A DNA stretch of 64,000 nucleotides from assembly GCA_963930655.1 (NCBI GenBank), contig OZ005621.1, positions 14,991,001 to 15,055,000 of the forward strand. Direction: 5' to 3'. Below are positions 8,998-20,793 of this stretch, piece after piece. Position numbers and translations under genes: made by a program. The notes under the pieces are model-generated. The model saw nothing but the letters and a program-made list of their open reading frames with translations. It searched no databases and had not been told where the DNA came from. Each line of letters opens with the position of its first letter. The stretch's first letter is position 1. Origin of the DNA: Myrica gale. Taxonomy: Eukaryota; Streptophyta; Magnoliopsida; Fagales; Myricaceae.

Positions 8998-10518
8998 TTA
9001 TTCAAGTGGAGGAGGATCGTAGGCGACATCCCATTTCCTCAGCCAGTTAGTCCAGGTAGTGGAGAACCAGTACGTCCAGCGGATCACACGGGGCTGAAGA
9101 TTACGATCAACATCCAAATGACGTTCAGTAGCCGAGATCACTTCGCGAGAAGTGTTGGCCATGGATTCCTTGAGGTGCACAGATGCCAAGGCGAACTCAT
9201 CCACGGTCTTCTGAATTACATCACTAGCCAGTTTGATGCTTTTGTTGACTTGTTGCTGAACACCCTGTACATCCTCGGAGACGGTGTCAATGCGCTGTTG
9301 ATGCTCCCCAAGCATCTTCTTGATATCCTCAAGACCCGTCTTGACGTCAGAGGAGAGACCGTCCATTTTCATGCTCAGTTGGTGCTGGGCCTCTTTAATT
9401 TCCTCAACAGAGGCGGCCAAGGAGTTAAGACGTGAATCCCTAGACCCACCAACCTCTCTTCGGGAAGAACGCACAGCGGGTGAAGTAGTGGCATGCACTG
9501 GAGGTCGTTCTCTCGGAGGAGTACCAGCGGTCATGGGTACCCTATCAGTGGCCTCAACCTCTGCCTCATCATCAGATTCGTCCTCAGACTCTGAACCCCT
9601 TTCTTCTACCATGTGAGATGCGCCCGCACCTTTCTTAATCCACAGACCCTCATCATTCTTCATATACCCCATTAACTTCAGGGTTTTCTCATTGTACTCT
9701 TGGAAGATTTTGGGTTTCTCCTTAACCTCCCCAACTATGCTAACCTCGAAAGCATGAAACACATGGGTGAAATACATCCCATATGGCAGCCCTTGTTTCT
9801 TTTTCTCAATGGCCGCTTTCATGTGGTTTAGCATCAAATGACCCAAGTTCATTCGAGTACGAGTTATTAAACAGTACATGATAAATAACTCTAAGTACGT
9901 CACGTACTCGAATTTGCCCGTTCTAGGTAAAATGATATTGCATACCATGTGATGCAATATCCGTCTATGAACACTAAGGGCATTGGCCATGGGTTTAACT
10001 ATATCCTCTAGGGTTGGATCCTCCAACACAACCCTAAGTATCTCAATGGGTTCTACTTCAGACATCCCCACCCAACTATAAGCATCATAGAAGCATTTTC
10101 CGTCATTGGGGGCCGATATCACAGAATTCAACGATGTGACAGATAAGTCTAGGTGCTGAGCATTTACATAACTTGTCACATTCTCAGCAGATGTAATCTT
10201 GAGATTCGAATAAACTAACTTCACAAGGTATGGAAAATAATCTAATTTCACAGTAACAAACTTATCCCATCCTTGGTACTCAAAAATCTCTTGAAAATCA
10301 AACCCATTTTGATTAAACCAATTGAAATCCATCCACCTACCACCAAGAACTTTCCTCCCTCTAAAATCTTGAACAAATTTATTCTTACAGAGGCCTGACC
10401 TGTATACATAGGCTTCTGTCATTGGCAGTGGTTCTTCCACCTCCTTTCCCTTCTTCTTTGCCCTTGGATTTGCAGGTGAAGTCGCCTTGGAGGATCGTTT
10501 TGGTCGACGTGAAGACAT
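8998..10518 (-). CDS. Sirevirus env-like third ORF (putative plant transposon protein domain)
   Basis: Open frame on the minus strand downstream of pol, in the place of the env-like gene of Sireviruses. I start it at the ATG at 10518 (MSSRRPKRSSKA); the frame is open up to an ATG at 10665, but those extra 49 codons are a GA-repeat-rich leader. The product is near 506 aa. It starts with a basic, Lys-rich tail, continues into a domain with FDFQEIFEYQGWDKF and YFPYLVKLVYSNL typical of the putative plant transposon protein family, then an acidic patch (SESEDESDDEAE), and a heptad-rich coiled-coil segment (LNSLAASVEEIKEA onward) near the end. Function is unknown; no clear signal peptide or membrane anchor is visible. 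Confidence 0.75.
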   Translation of the reverse strand: MSSRRPKRSSKATSPANPRAKKKGKEVEEPLPMTEAYVYRSGLCKNKFVQDFRGRKVLGGRWMDFNWFNQNGFDFQEIFEYQGWDKFVTVKLDYFPYLVKLVYSNLKITSAENVTSYVNAQHLDLSVTSLNSVISAPNDGKCFYDAYSWVGMSEVEPIEILRVVLEDPTLEDIVKPMANALSVHRRILHHMVCNIILPRTGKFEYVTYLELFIMYCLITRTRMNLGHLMLNHMKAAIEKKKQGLPYGMYFTHVFHAFEVSIVGEVKEKPKIFQEYNEKTLKLMGYMKNDEGLWIKKGAGASHMVEERGSESEDESDDEAEVEATDRVPMTAGTPPRERPPVHATTSPAVRSSRREVGGSRDSRLNSLAASVEEIKEAQHQLSMKMDGLSSDVKTGLEDIKKMLGEHQQRIDTVSEDVQGVQQQVNKSIKLASDVIQKTVDEFALASVHLKESMANTSREVISATERHLDVDRNLQPRVIRWTYWFSTTWTNWLRKWDVAYDPPPLE

Positions 10519-10723
10519 TTGGGCCGAATGGAGGAGAAATGGGTTGTGGGCGCGGGGGTGTTGAGAGAGAGAGAGAGAGATTGGGTGAGTGAGAGAAGGA
10601 ACCGCGTGGGTTTTGGGAGAGAAAGAGGTCTGAAGAGGAGAGAGAGAGATTTCGAGCCCTAACAATTGGAAAATGAAATGAACAACGCCTGAAACCCTAT
10701 TTTAAAAACGGGAGTCCCGATAT

Positions 10724-10966
10724 ATGTGTCGACACTTAGTCCGCATGTGTCGACACATTGGTTGTGCACGAAAGATGTGTCGACACTTAGTCCTTATGTG
10801 TCGACACATTGGTCATGCTCCCGAACGTGTTGAAAAATACTCTCTTGGGTACAAGGCTTATGTGTCGACACTATGCATATATGTGTCGACACAATCTTCT
10901 CCAGTGAAGAAAGAGACCATTAAAACCAGATGTGTGACACTTGGTTCTTGAAGTGTCGACACATAG
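10724..10966. repeat. GTGTCGACAC palindrome array between pol and env-like ORF
   Basis: About seven exact copies of GTGTCGACAC plus one degenerate copy, mostly in pairs about 21 bases apart, separated by phrases such as TTAGTCC. They lie upstream of the env-like ORF on the element's strand, away from the LTR, so the motif is present in the internal region as well as in both LTRs. Confidence 0.85.
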
Positions 10967-11118
10967 CATGAAAACATGATTTTTCACGAAGAATCACAAG
11001 AGAAAACATGCGATATGATACAAAGATCATTGAACAAAGCTTCAACCAACATTCAAAGCATGATCAATGCAATCAACCAATATTATTTAAGAGAAGAAAC
11101 ACAATAATATTCAAAAGT

Positions 11119-14100
11119 TCATCCCAATGGAAAACTCATTCCTATCTCTTGGCGAATAAAACAGAATCTATCCTCATTAAGGGGTTTTGTGAAAATGTCC
11201 GCCAATTGAAGGTCGGTATTTACGAATTCAAGAACGATATCCCCTTTTTGAGCATGATCTCTAATAAAATGATGTTTTATCTCAATGTGTTTAGTCCTAG
11301 AGTGCTGAATAGGATTTTTAGTGAGATTTATAGCACTGGTGTTGTCACATTTTATTGGGATGAGAGAATAATGAAGATTAAAATCTTCCAATTGTTGTTT
11401 CATCCACAATACTTGTGCACAACAATTGCCTATAGCAATATACTCGGCTTCCGTGGTTGATAGAGCTACGGAATTTTGTTTCTTACAACACCAAGAGACT
11501 AGTGAGGGTCCAAGAAATTGGCATGCACCACTAGTACTCTTTCTATCAATTTTGCATCCAGCATAATCCGCATCCGAGTATCCTTGTAAATTAAATTCAA
11601 CACTCTTAGGATAAAACAGACCTAGATTTTGAGTGCCAACAAGATATCTAAAAATTCTTTTAACAGCAAGGAGATGAGATTCCTTTGGACATGATTGATA
11701 TCTAGCACACATGCAAACACTGAACATTATATCAGGTCTACTAGCAGTAAGATAGAGTAAAGAGCCAATCATACCTCGATATTTTGTTTGGTCCACATCC
11801 TTACCTTTCTCATCTTTTTCCAATTTTGTGGATGGACTCATGGGTGTACTCATTGGTTTTGAATTGTCCATGTTGAATCGTTTGAGGAGATCCCTTGTAT
11901 ATTTAGCTTGATTAATGAAGATCCCTTCATTGTTTTGCTTGATTTGAAGTCCGAGAAAATAGTTTAGTTCTCCCATGAGGCTCATCTCGAACTCACCTTG
12001 CATTACTTGAGCAAATTCTTGACACAAGGATTCGTTAGTAGATCCAAAAATAATATCATCAACATAAATTTGGACTATCAACAATTCATTCTCTTTTTCT
12101 TTTGTGAAGAGAGTTGTATCAATTTTTCCTCGTACAAAGCCATTTTCAATTAGAAAGGAACTAAGACGTTCATACCATGCTCGAGGTGCTTGTTTTAATC
12201 CATAAAGTGCTTTTGTGAGCTTGTACACATGATTTGAGAGATTTTCATCCTCAAATCCTGGTGGTTGCTCAACATAGACTTCCTCAGTGAGGAATCCATT
12301 TAAAAATGCACTTTTCACATCCATTTGAAATAATTTGAAATCTTTATAGCAAGCGAAAGCGAGTAACATGCGAATGGATTCCAAACGAGCAACAGGAGCA
12401 AAGGTTTCATCAAAATCAATTCCTTCTTCTTGATTGTAACCTTGGGCTACTAATCTTGCTTTGTTCCTTACTACTACTCCGGATTCATCCATTTTGTTTC
12501 TAAAAACCCATTTTGTACCAATAACTGGATAATCCTTGGGTCTAGGAACTAGATGCCATACTTGGTTTTTATCAAATTGTTTTAGTTCATCTTCCATAGC
12601 ATGGATCCAACTTTCATCATCTTTAGCCTCAGAAAAATTCTTAGGCTCAAGTTGAGAAAGTAAAGCAAGATTATTGGCTTGAAGAAATGAAGATCTAGTT
12701 CTTACCCCTTTTTCAACATTACCAATGATTTGTTGCGGAGGATGATTCTTGATATATTTCCACGACTTTGGCAAGTCATTGTCATCGTGATGAGATTCCT
12801 CTTGAATCTTTTGGGGTTCTTCCTCTTTTACCGTTGATTCTTCTTTGTCCATGTTGATAGTGAGTTGATCGACTTCTTTGGTGAGGTCTATAACATCTTC
12901 GTCATTATTCCTCACAAGATTGTTAGATTCATCAAAAACAACATGAACAGATTCTTCTACAACTAGAGTACGTTTATTGAATATACGATAAGCTTTACTA
13001 GAAGTTGAGTAGCCAAGAAATATACCTTCGTCGGCTTTCGCATCAAACTTACCCAAATTGTCCTTGTTGTTGTTTAGGACAAAACATTTACATCCGAATA
13101 TATGAAAGTAACCAATGTTGGGTTTTCTATTATTCCATAGCTCATAAGGTGTTTTCTTGAGGATTGGTCTAATCATGCATCGGTTCATAACATAGCAACT
13201 TGTGTTAACTGCTTCAGCCCAGAAGTAGTCAGGCAAGTTGTTTTCACAAAGTATGGTTCTAGCCATCTCTTCAAGGGTCCTATTCTTCCTCTCTACAACA
13301 CCGTTTTGTTGAGGAGTTCTAGGAGCCGAGAAGTTATGGTTAATACCATTTTCATCACAGAATTTTTCAAAGGAGGAATTTTCAAATTCTCTTCCATGAT
13401 CACTCCTTATGCTAGAAATAGCAAAACCTTTTTCATTTTGGATTTTCTTGCTAAGTTTTTCAAATGCATGAAATGCCTCATCCTTATGAGCCAAGAATAT
13501 AACCCATGTAAATCTACTAAAGTCATCAACAACAACAAAGCCAAAACGTTTGCCACCCAAACTCAAGGTCCGGGTTGGACCAAATAAGTCCATGTGTAGA
13601 AGTTGAAGTGGTCTAGTAGTGGACACAATGTTTTTGGGTTTAAAGGAGGTTTTGGTTTGTTTGCCCTTTTGACATGCTGCACAAATCTTATCTTTTTCAA
13701 AAGAAAGGTTAGGCAAACCCAAAACAAGATCCTTTTTGGTAAGTTTTGAAATCAAGTCCATGCTTGCATGAGCAAGTCTTCTATGCCACAACCAACTATC
13801 TTTGTCATTTAGAGCTGAAAGACATTTTATGTTTTCTGAAGAGATGCTCTCTAAATGAACAATATACACATTTTCAAATCTGTGACCGACAAACAAAACT
13901 TTCTTGTTTTCAATGTTCTCAACAAGACACATAGATGATTCAAAAATGACTCGGTTTCCTTTGTCACACAATTGACTAATACTAAGAAGGTTATGCTTTA
14001 AACCTTCGACAAGAAGAACATTATCAATTGAGGAATTGGGATACTTACCAATGCTTCCAACTCCGAGTATTTTACCTTTTCCATTGTCACCAAAAGTGAC

Positions 14101-14223
14101 AGATCCTTTGTTTTTAGGATGAAATGAGTTGAACCATCTTTTCTCTCCGGTCATGTGCTTGGAGCATCCACTATCAAGAATCCAATGGTCCTTGACATCT
14201 TCCGACTTCAAGCACACCTGCAT
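11119..14223 (-). CDS. pol: Sirevirus pol polyprotein (PR-INT-RT-RNase H)
   Basis: A 1034-codon open frame. Protease: [14 protein letters not shown] at residue 17. GAG-pre-integrase zinc region from WLWHRRLAH (about 143). Integrase core: HMDLFGP (about 211), [17 protein letters not shown] and a later E in GVVERKNRT. Reverse transcriptase: [25 protein letters not shown] and the catalytic YVDDIIFG at residue 720. RNase [10 protein letters not shown] (about 878) and STTEAEYIA (about 920). The integrase-before-RT order is that of Ty1/copia. It follows the gag frame on the same strand. Normally it would direct reverse transcription and integration of the element. It looks open from end to end. Confidence 0.92.
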   Translation of the reverse strand: MQVCLKSEDVKDHWILDSGCSKHMTGEKRWFNSFHPKNKGSVTFGDNGKGKILGVGSIGKYPNSSIDNVLLVEGLKHNLLSISQLCDKGNRVIFESSMCLVENIENKKVLFVGHRFENVYIVHLESISSENIKCLSALNDKDSWLWHRRLAHASMDLISKLTKKDLVLGLPNLSFEKDKICAACQKGKQTKTSFKPKNIVSTTRPLQLLHMDLFGPTRTLSLGGKRFGFVVVDDFSRFTWVIFLAHKDEAFHAFEKLSKKIQNEKGFAISSIRSDHGREFENSSFEKFCDENGINHNFSAPRTPQQNGVVERKNRTLEEMARTILCENNLPDYFWAEAVNTSCYVMNRCMIRPILKKTPYELWNNRKPNIGYFHIFGCKCFVLNNNKDNLGKFDAKADEGIFLGYSTSSKAYRIFNKRTLVVEESVHVVFDESNNLVRNNDEDVIDLTKEVDQLTINMDKEESTVKEEEPQKIQEESHHDDNDLPKSWKYIKNHPPQQIIGNVEKGVRTRSSFLQANNLALLSQLEPKNFSEAKDDESWIHAMEDELKQFDKNQVWHLVPRPKDYPVIGTKWVFRNKMDESGVVVRNKARLVAQGYNQEEGIDFDETFAPVARLESIRMLLAFACYKDFKLFQMDVKSAFLNGFLTEEVYVEQPPGFEDENLSNHVYKLTKALYGLKQAPRAWYERLSSFLIENGFVRGKIDTTLFTKEKENELLIVQIYVDDIIFGSTNESLCQEFAQVMQGEFEMSLMGELNYFLGLQIKQNNEGIFINQAKYTRDLLKRFNMDNSKPMSTPMSPSTKLEKDEKGKDVDQTKYRGMIGSLLYLTASRPDIMFSVCMCARYQSCPKESHLLAVKRIFRYLVGTQNLGLFYPKSVEFNLQGYSDADYAGCKIDRKSTSGACQFLGPSLVSWCCKKQNSVALSTTEAEYIAIGNCCAQVLWMKQQLEDFNLHYSLIPIKCDNTSAINLTKNPIQHSRTKHIEIKHHFIRDHAQKGDIVLEFVNTDLQLADIFTKPLNEDRFCFIRQEIGMSFPLG

Positions 14224-14229
14224 AAAGAA

Positions 14230-14960
14230 TCAATTCTTGATCTTTGGTACCCAAATCCTTTTGGGTCCATTAGTATTAGAACTGATTTCTTTCATCTTGT
14301 CCTTACGGACCCACATAAATTTAATCCCATAAGAGGATTTCTTTTTAGTTGGACAGACATGTGATATGTGACCAGATTTACCACAGAAGTTGCATAGCAT
14401 AAATGATGGAGATGATTTTGTGATCATGTAAGAGTAAGATTTTTGATCTTGAAAAGAATCATATCCAATACCACTTTTATTAAAGCAACACCTTTGAGAC
14501 CCAAGAAGAATGTCAAGGTTTTTCTTTCCTTGAGTAAATCTCGCAAGATCTTTTGTGAGAGAGTCAACCTTCATTTTCAAAGCTTTATTTTCAATAATCA
14601 AGGTATTTGACTCTCTTTGTAAAGATTTTTCATTTTCTTGAGTAGTTCTTGCGAGATCATCTCTAAAGGATATAACTTGACTTTTCAAAATATCGTTCTC
14701 TTTAACAATACTTTCAAAATTCCTTTTAAGAGAACTATATTTTGAGATCATTCTTTTAAATTCAATATATTGGTCATCAAAGGCATCTTGTAGTTCCTCA
14801 AGTGTAAAGGAATAAAGCAAAGAGTCTTGTACCTCATCTTCATCTTCTTTTGCCATGAGACACAAGTTTGCAGCTTCTTCATCACTTTCGCTGCTGCTTT
14901 CTTCAGATTCTCCCCATGCAGCCAAGAATGCTTTCTTCTTGCTTTTGAAGTCTCTTAACT
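14230..14960 (-). CDS. gag: Sirevirus gag (C-terminal part with zinc knuckle)
   Basis: The minus-strand frame lies just upstream of pol. It shows an acidic stretch (ESEESSSESDEEA), a coiled-coil-rich middle (LARTTQENEKSLQRES) and a CCHC zinc knuckle CNFCGKSGHISHVC near the end. These are typical of the gag nucleocapsid region of Sireviruses. It is not a complete gag gene: the frame meets the duplicated flank block at its upstream side. Confidence 0.75.
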
Positions 14961-14964
14961 TCTT

Positions 14965-15435
14965 GGAGAGCTATTTTCCGACCACTACAGCTAAATGCGT
15001 GTTCGAAGAGTCGTCCATACGACTTGGATTCAATCCAGACCGTGAGTCTGAACGGGTCTAGATCTGTAGGGTCTAGACGACCCTACAACATTCGCTTCCT
15101 TGGCCTGTTGTGTCTAAGAGACAGAATCCAGCTAGAGTTCTAATTAGCTAGCTAGACAATTCCAGAAGGGATTAATAGATTAGGTGCTTTCTTAAGAGTA
15201 CTATTTCAAAAGTAGATTGTAGGTTGGACTGAACACTTTTTTTTTTTAATCAACATCGCTATATTACGGAACCTGCTCATCACAAATACAGAACATCATG
15301 AGGTAAACGATCAGGGCATATCACTCCTATTACATTTTCATCTGCACTCCATCTACCCAGATTATGCGCTGCCTGATTCCCAGCCCTCTGCGTCCATTGC
15401 AGATTCCATAGTGGGTGATTCTGCAGCATATGTCT
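14965..15435. repeat. Flanking block, right copy (copy of 6324-6794)
   Basis: This copy of host-side flank DNA, including the L1 tail, lies inside the outer borders of the Sirevirus, immediately before its right LTR. Together with the LTR it forms a 2106-bp direct repeat of 6324-8429. It ends with a copy of TGTCT at 15431-15435. Non-element DNA between gag and the LTR is not a normal part of any retrotransposon. Confidence 0.85.
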
Positions 15436-17070
15436 TGTGAGTCTTAAAGACAACCCAAGAGGGGGGGGTGAATTGGGTTTTTCAAAAACTTTTGAACTCT
15501 TTTGCACACAAACCCAAAACGTTCTAATCAATATCTAGGAAAAACTATGGTCTAGATATATGCAAACAAAGATAACAACTATTGTAGATAAGCAAGTTCA
15601 ATCACGAAATACCAGCAGAAATAAAAGAGAAGGGTAAGAGAGATGACACCAGTATTTTTAGGTGGTTCGGCCAATCTCTTGCCTACGTCCACCCCCAAGG
15701 CTATTGACTTCCTTGGGCTTCCTTCACTATTCTCCAAGTGATTACACACCTTAGCTTCCGGGGTGCTAAGGAACCGTTACAAAGCGTTTTTCCGAGCTTA
15801 CGCTTCAACTCGTTTTACAAATCCCAAACCCTAGGGATTTCTTCTACTTCTCACAAGTAGGGTACAGTGTTCACACAACACTAGGAGGGTTTACAAAGAT
15901 TGGGTACAATGAGTGAAGGCTCTCTAAGCCAGATTTACAAGTGGGTAACTCAAGAAATGAAACGGCTCTCTAAGCCAAATCTACAAATGAATAGCTCAAG
16001 ATATGGAAAGGCTCACTAAGCCAAGTCTACAAATGAAAGAACCCGAGTTTTTCTAGAGGAACAAGATCTTCTGAGAAAGCTTTGTAGAGTTGCAAGATGA
16101 TTCACGAGCTTTCTCTCTCAAGAAATTAGGGCAAGAATGATTTTCGTGTGAAGCTCTTCAAGTCTTGTTGTTTCTCTTTCAAACTTCTTCTATTTATAGT
16201 CTCTAGGGCATCAGGGGTCTTCTTGTAAAGATTTGGAGCCGTTGGAGGTCATTTGGGTCCTTTGGAGACAACTTTTAAGTGAGTGACGTTGCTCCAGATC
16301 TGAGAAATCGAAGCATGTGTCGACACCATCCATGTATGTGTCGACACCTAGAAGTTTTGCCTGGAAACTCACTCTCGGGTGTATGACCAATGTGTCGACA
16401 CTTATGTCCAATGTGTCGACACTTATCTTCAAAGTGTTGACCCTTCAAAATGCCTTGGAAACATGCCTTCGGGTGCATGTGCAATGTGTCGACACTAAGT
16501 GTATATGTGTCGACACCTTCAAATTGTCTTGGAAACATGCTTTCTGTCGTATGACCAATGTGTCGACACCTTTTCTCTATGTGTCAACACCTTAAAATTG
16601 GCTTGGATGCTTGCTTTCTGTTGATAGTGCAATGTGTCGACACTTTTGGTCTATGTGTCGACACCTTCATCTTGGCCTGGGAACTTGCTTTCTGTTGAAT
16701 GACCGATGTGTCGACACCTCTCTACTATGTGTCGACACCTTCACTTTGGCTTGAAACATGCCTTCTGGTGTATGACCGATGTGTCGACACTATGATGACA
16801 TGTGTCGACACCTTCAACACTTAGGCTGAAAAGTGTTTCTCTTGGCACCTTTAAGCAATCCCAAAAACATCTACAATGTAAAGATTGTCCAATAAGCTTG
16901 TGTAGTGGTGTTCAATTATATCTAAGGCCAATTTAAGCTTAGAGAACTTTTGATAACATTTTCTTAAAAAGATTTGCAAATGTAGAATCTAAAGGTCTCA
17001 AACTAGTTGAAAAAGTTTGTTATCATCAAAATCAAAAATAGATTGTTTATAAAACAACCTTGGGCTAACA
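15436..17070 (-). repeat. Sirevirus LTR, right copy
   Basis: Identical by eye to 6795-8429, with the same palindrome array at 16317-16812. It is followed at 17071-17075 by the target-site copy TGTCT, so its outer end is the original integration end. Confidence 0.9.
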
Positions 17071-17075
17071 TGTCT

Positions 17076-17312
17076 GATCGTCAGCAATAGAACAGCACTT
17101 GTTTTTTTTTTCTAATCAAGTAATTCATTCGTACGAAAATAACATAGACAAAGTTAAAAATGCCGTAAAAGACCAAAGCATAATAAAAGGAAACATACAC
17201 TACAAGAATAAATTGCTTTTGGGTGTAAAAAATAAACAAGTCTGAAAAAACAATCAAGACTGAAATAAACAATTTACCTAAATCTCCGTTTGGGCGTCAA
17301 TAGTGATGTGAG
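17076..17312. other. Short spacer between two retrotransposons
   Basis: The first 15 or so bases continue the L1 frame interrupted by the Sirevirus. A T-run follows at about 17102-17111 and then AT-rich sequence without coding signal. Confidence 0.4.
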
Positions 17313-19650
17313 TGTTGGAAAAAGCAACATGAAAATCAAAGAAAAGAACACTAAAAATTTATGTGGTTCCACCCTAATCCGGCCTACGTCCACCCAGAAC
17401 AATTTTATTAATAACGCTTAAGAAAATCACTTTACTCACCCAATACAATAGTCACACGACGCTGTCTCTCTTTTTCTCTCTCTGCCCAATGCTCATGTCT
17501 ACTTTTCTCTTATAACATAAGCATCTATTTATAGGGAAAAACACAAAGATAAAACTCTAAACATGGAGTGGGGAGGAAGTAGACTTCCTTTACAAGTCTA
17601 TTTCTATTCCAAGTCAATCTTATATGGGTGTGTACACCAACAATTCTCTCCCTCCATACCCATAAGGGAATAATCCGTTCTTGGCATCTTTCGGTTGAGT
17701 GCATCCCGACTCCCCATCAGTAGAACCTTCCTGCAACTTTGGTGTCTATTGTTCCTCCTTGCTCACCACCCATTGCATCCTTCTTCTACTTGCATTCCAA
17801 CCTCGTCCTTTTCACCAAACGATCAACCAGACTCCCATCCGAGTGTCCTGCACCCCCGCCCAGGGAGCTCGCATCCCCTGCTTGTACCGCTTGACCCATG
17901 TAGAACAGTATCTCCCCTACTCTTGCATCTCCACCGGCTGGTATCAAGCACCTCCGCTAGCTACACGAAGTCAGAGTCATCAATCACCACTGAGGCTTCT
18001 GATGATTTCTCTTTCTTTGCTTTCTACTTTAGAAAATTTCGCTTGATATGCCCCTCTTGGTCACAATAGAAACATGTAATATTGCGACCCTTTCCTCTAG
18101 ATTTATCTCGACCTCCTGTATTCCTGCTGCTTCCTCTGACTCTTTCTGTGACGAGAGCTTGTGATCCACTGTGGTCATAAGTCTAATATTCTTTCTTCGT
18201 GTCTCTTCATTGAATAGAGCATCCTTGACCAACTCCATGGTCAATTTCTCATTCAGTACTGAATTTCTGAGAGAAACAACAAGATTCTTCCAACTATCTG
18301 ACAAAGAACTCAGAAGCAGTAAAGATTGAACTTCATTGTTGAAAGTCATTTCGACGTCGTTCAATTGATTGATCAGGTTTTGGAACTCACTGGTATTTTC
18401 CGCCACCGACTTTTCGTTTCGCAGCTTCATATTCATGAGTTTCCTCATTAGTAGCGCTTTATTCCATGAATTCTTTGACTGATACATTGTCTCCAATTTC
18501 TCCCATAGTTCAAAAGCACCTGTCTCTTTGGCTAAATAATGGAATACCTCTGGCCTGATCCATTGAAGAATCAACCCTATGGCCTTCTAGTTGATCTTCT
18601 TCCACTTTGCCTCGTCAATCCCATCCGATTTATTGCCCTTGTTTTCCTATGGATCTTACATATCCTTTGCATAAAGGATATCTTCCATCCGTGGCATCTA
18701 GCTCATGTAATTCGTAGCATACAACATCATCATACAGATAACTATACTCTCTGTCATCTCAATCCAAACTGATTGAGGCCGAATTTTGAAATTCTAACAG
18801 CACCAATAGATCCGGAATGACCCAAAACCTTAGGAACCGGTCCGACCTGCTTGAAAATCATTCTGGAACAAAAACCGAAATCTTCTGGAGTATTTTGATT
18901 CTCCGAAATATTCCTTAATGATGTGGCAATCTACTGATGTGGCACTGACTGGGATCCACTATTGACGTGGTGGATGACCTGGCACTATGGGACCCACAAG
19001 CTAATGTGGATGCTGCCGTGGCAAGTCGCGTTGTAGTTAATTGGGTACTTGTGTGTGCGGCTAGTGAGACTCATGCGTCCTACCTCTCTTCTACGAGTGA
19101 AAGTATGTGTGGCGAGTGGACGGCGCGCTTCGACTTCCTGAGGTGCGTGGGGGCGAGTTCAGGATCTTCCGACGACGCTCTTTCGACCTTCGACTTCGGA
19201 TCGACCTCCTATACATGCTGGTGCCCTCAAATCTTTGATCGGACAACTTTTAATTTTTGGACCTCTCTTCTTTCCCCGAAGAAAACACTCCGGTCCCTAG
19301 AACTAGTCTCTGATACCACTTGTTGGGAAAAACGGTATGAAAATCAAAGAAAAGAACACCAAGAATTTATGTGGTTCGGCCCCAATCTAGTATACGTTTA
19401 CCCCAGAACAATTTTATTAAGAACGCTTAAGAAAATCACTCCACTTGCCCAATACAATCGCCACACCACGCTCTCTCTCTGTCCAATGCTCACGTCTACT
19501 TTTCTCCTATAACATAAGCCTCTATTTATAGGAAAAACACAAAGAGAAAACCTAAGAGAAAACTCGAAACTTGGAGTGGGGAGGAAGTAGACCTCCTCTA
19601 CAAGTGTACTTCTGTTCCAAGTCCATCTTATATGGGTATGGACCCCAACA
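17313..19650 (-). mobile_element. Short Ty1/copia element with 330-bp LTRs, older, no pol
   Basis: Two direct repeats, 17313-17642 and 19321-19650, both start TGTTGG and end CCAACA. They contain a CTATTTATAGG TATA-like phrase and differ by roughly one base in ten by eye, so the insertion is old. On the minus strand the primer-binding site TGGTATCAGAGAC lies directly downstream of the right LTR (19302-19320), complementary to initiator tRNA-Met as in many copia elements. A purine tract (GGAGGGAGAAT on the minus strand) adjoins the left LTR. The interior holds a gag-like frame (about 18029-18780) and no pol. It is broken. Flanking five-base duplicates are GTGAG and AGGAG, so an exact duplication is no longer seen. 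Confidence 0.8.
18029..18780 (-). pseudogene. Copia gag fossil (UBN2-type)
   Basis: The minus-strand frame reads FELWEKLETMYQSKN, LLMRKLMNMKLRNEKSV and SLPDSWKNLV-like phrases typical of the copia gag domain (UBN2 / retrotran_gag_2). Less clear coding continues upstream to about 18780. It sits in the gag position of the short copia element. The copy is decayed. Confidence 0.65.
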
Positions 19651-20564
19651 AGGAGTTGCCTTATGTGCTCCATCATTTGCTCACGCACAACCCGACTCTG
19701 GAGGTGAATAGAGCAGACACTCGAAACACCTCAAAACTAAAGGAAAGAATATGGATTGGGTGCATAACATTGATCTATGGACACTGTATTCATTTGAGCA
19801 TTAATTATGCACTTGAGTCTTTAAAATTTGTTATCTGTTGATTGATTAGATGTGCCTATTCCTGTCATGCCCCCTTTCCCGACCTTACTGAGTCCATATG
19901 ACTCACTTCCTCTTTATTTACTTGTTTTGGTGCTCTTTTCATGACTATAGGGCAATGTAGTTGTTTGAGAGGAAGCAGATTATTGATATGGACCCATATA
20001 TCATCGTCCTCCATATCCGAGCATGGGTCTCGGACTCCTTCGAGATCTCAGTGGAGCATATGCCCTACTGGTACCTCAAGGATCCTCCGATGCCCAGGCC
20101 CGAAGACTTTGGCCTAGTAGATGCCTCGGCTGAGCCGGTTGTCCCCTACCCATCTCCACTGGCCCTACCGGCAGAGTCTGGTCAAGTTTCCCCAGAAAAC
20201 GGCGTGATATACCTCACCTCCGATACTGAGGAGGAGGATTAATTGAAGTTAGAATATTTTGGGATGATTTAAACTAAATTTTTGTCCAAAATTAAGGTGT
20301 ATCCGTTTAATATGAAATAATTTTTTTCCCTCCAAAAATACAGGGGAAGAACTAATTAGTACATACTTTGGGAGATAAAATTTTGATTCGCGGGGAAATC
20401 CGTACATATATCAAATTTTAGTAATTGTTTTTTTGTAAGATGTTAATGTTATATCATCTGTTCCAGGACCGATCATGCACTCGCAAAATAAAGACAGCTA
20501 ATTCAATAGCTCTATGCAATGGTTGTTCCCAAAATTTGAGGGTAGCCAAATATGGTCTAGCTAT
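19651..20564. other. Spacer with one unassigned plus-strand frame
   Basis: A frame at 19961-20242 (93 codons) encodes a Pro-rich product with an acidic tail (TSDTEEED) and the phrase PYWYLKDPPMPRPEDFGLV. It starts shortly after an AG at 19949-19950 that could be a splice acceptor. I do not recognise it. It may be the last exon of a small or transposon-borne gene. No other coding signal is visible. Confidence 0.3.
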
Positions 20565-20657
20565 CATTATATAACATGGTTTTGATACCTTTATTTTTTT
20601 TGGACAAAATCATTATATAACATGGTTTTGATACCTTTATTTTTTTTTGGACAAAAC
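20565..20657. repeat. 46-bp tandem duplication
   Basis: The unit starting CATTATATAACATGGTTTTG is present twice head to tail (20565-20610 and 20611-20657), nearly identical, with a long T-run in each. A simple local duplication in AT-rich DNA. Confidence 0.8.
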
Positions 20658-20793
20658 CAGTTTGTCCCAAAATATAAGAGTGTTTACAAAAATTGAAAAG
20701 ATCTTTTGGGCTATGAAAAAAAATTGAAAAAAATCTTTTTGGGGTGAATTTTACCATCCAAATAAGTAGCTCAAACATCACGAAAGAGGTCAT

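Larger units (their letters stand above)
6795..17070 (-). mobile_element. Sirevirus-type Ty1/copia element, young
   Basis: Element on the minus strand, bounded by the duplication TGTCT. Parts in the order of its own strand: right LTR (15436-17070), gag frame (14230-14960), pol (11119-14223), a spacer with palindromes (about 10724-10966), an env-like ORF (8998-10518), a PPT-rich tract (8430-8960) and left LTR (6795-8429). The env-like third ORF, the integrase-before-RT order and the repeated purine tracts mark the Sirevirus (SIRE/Maximus) lineage. The LTRs appear identical by eye over 1635 bp, so insertion is recent. The repeat at the right end carries an extra copy of 471 bp of left-flank DNA (14965-15435), so the element is not in standard form; I count it as broken by one large rearrangement, with pol and the env-like frame open throughout. 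Confidence 0.9.
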
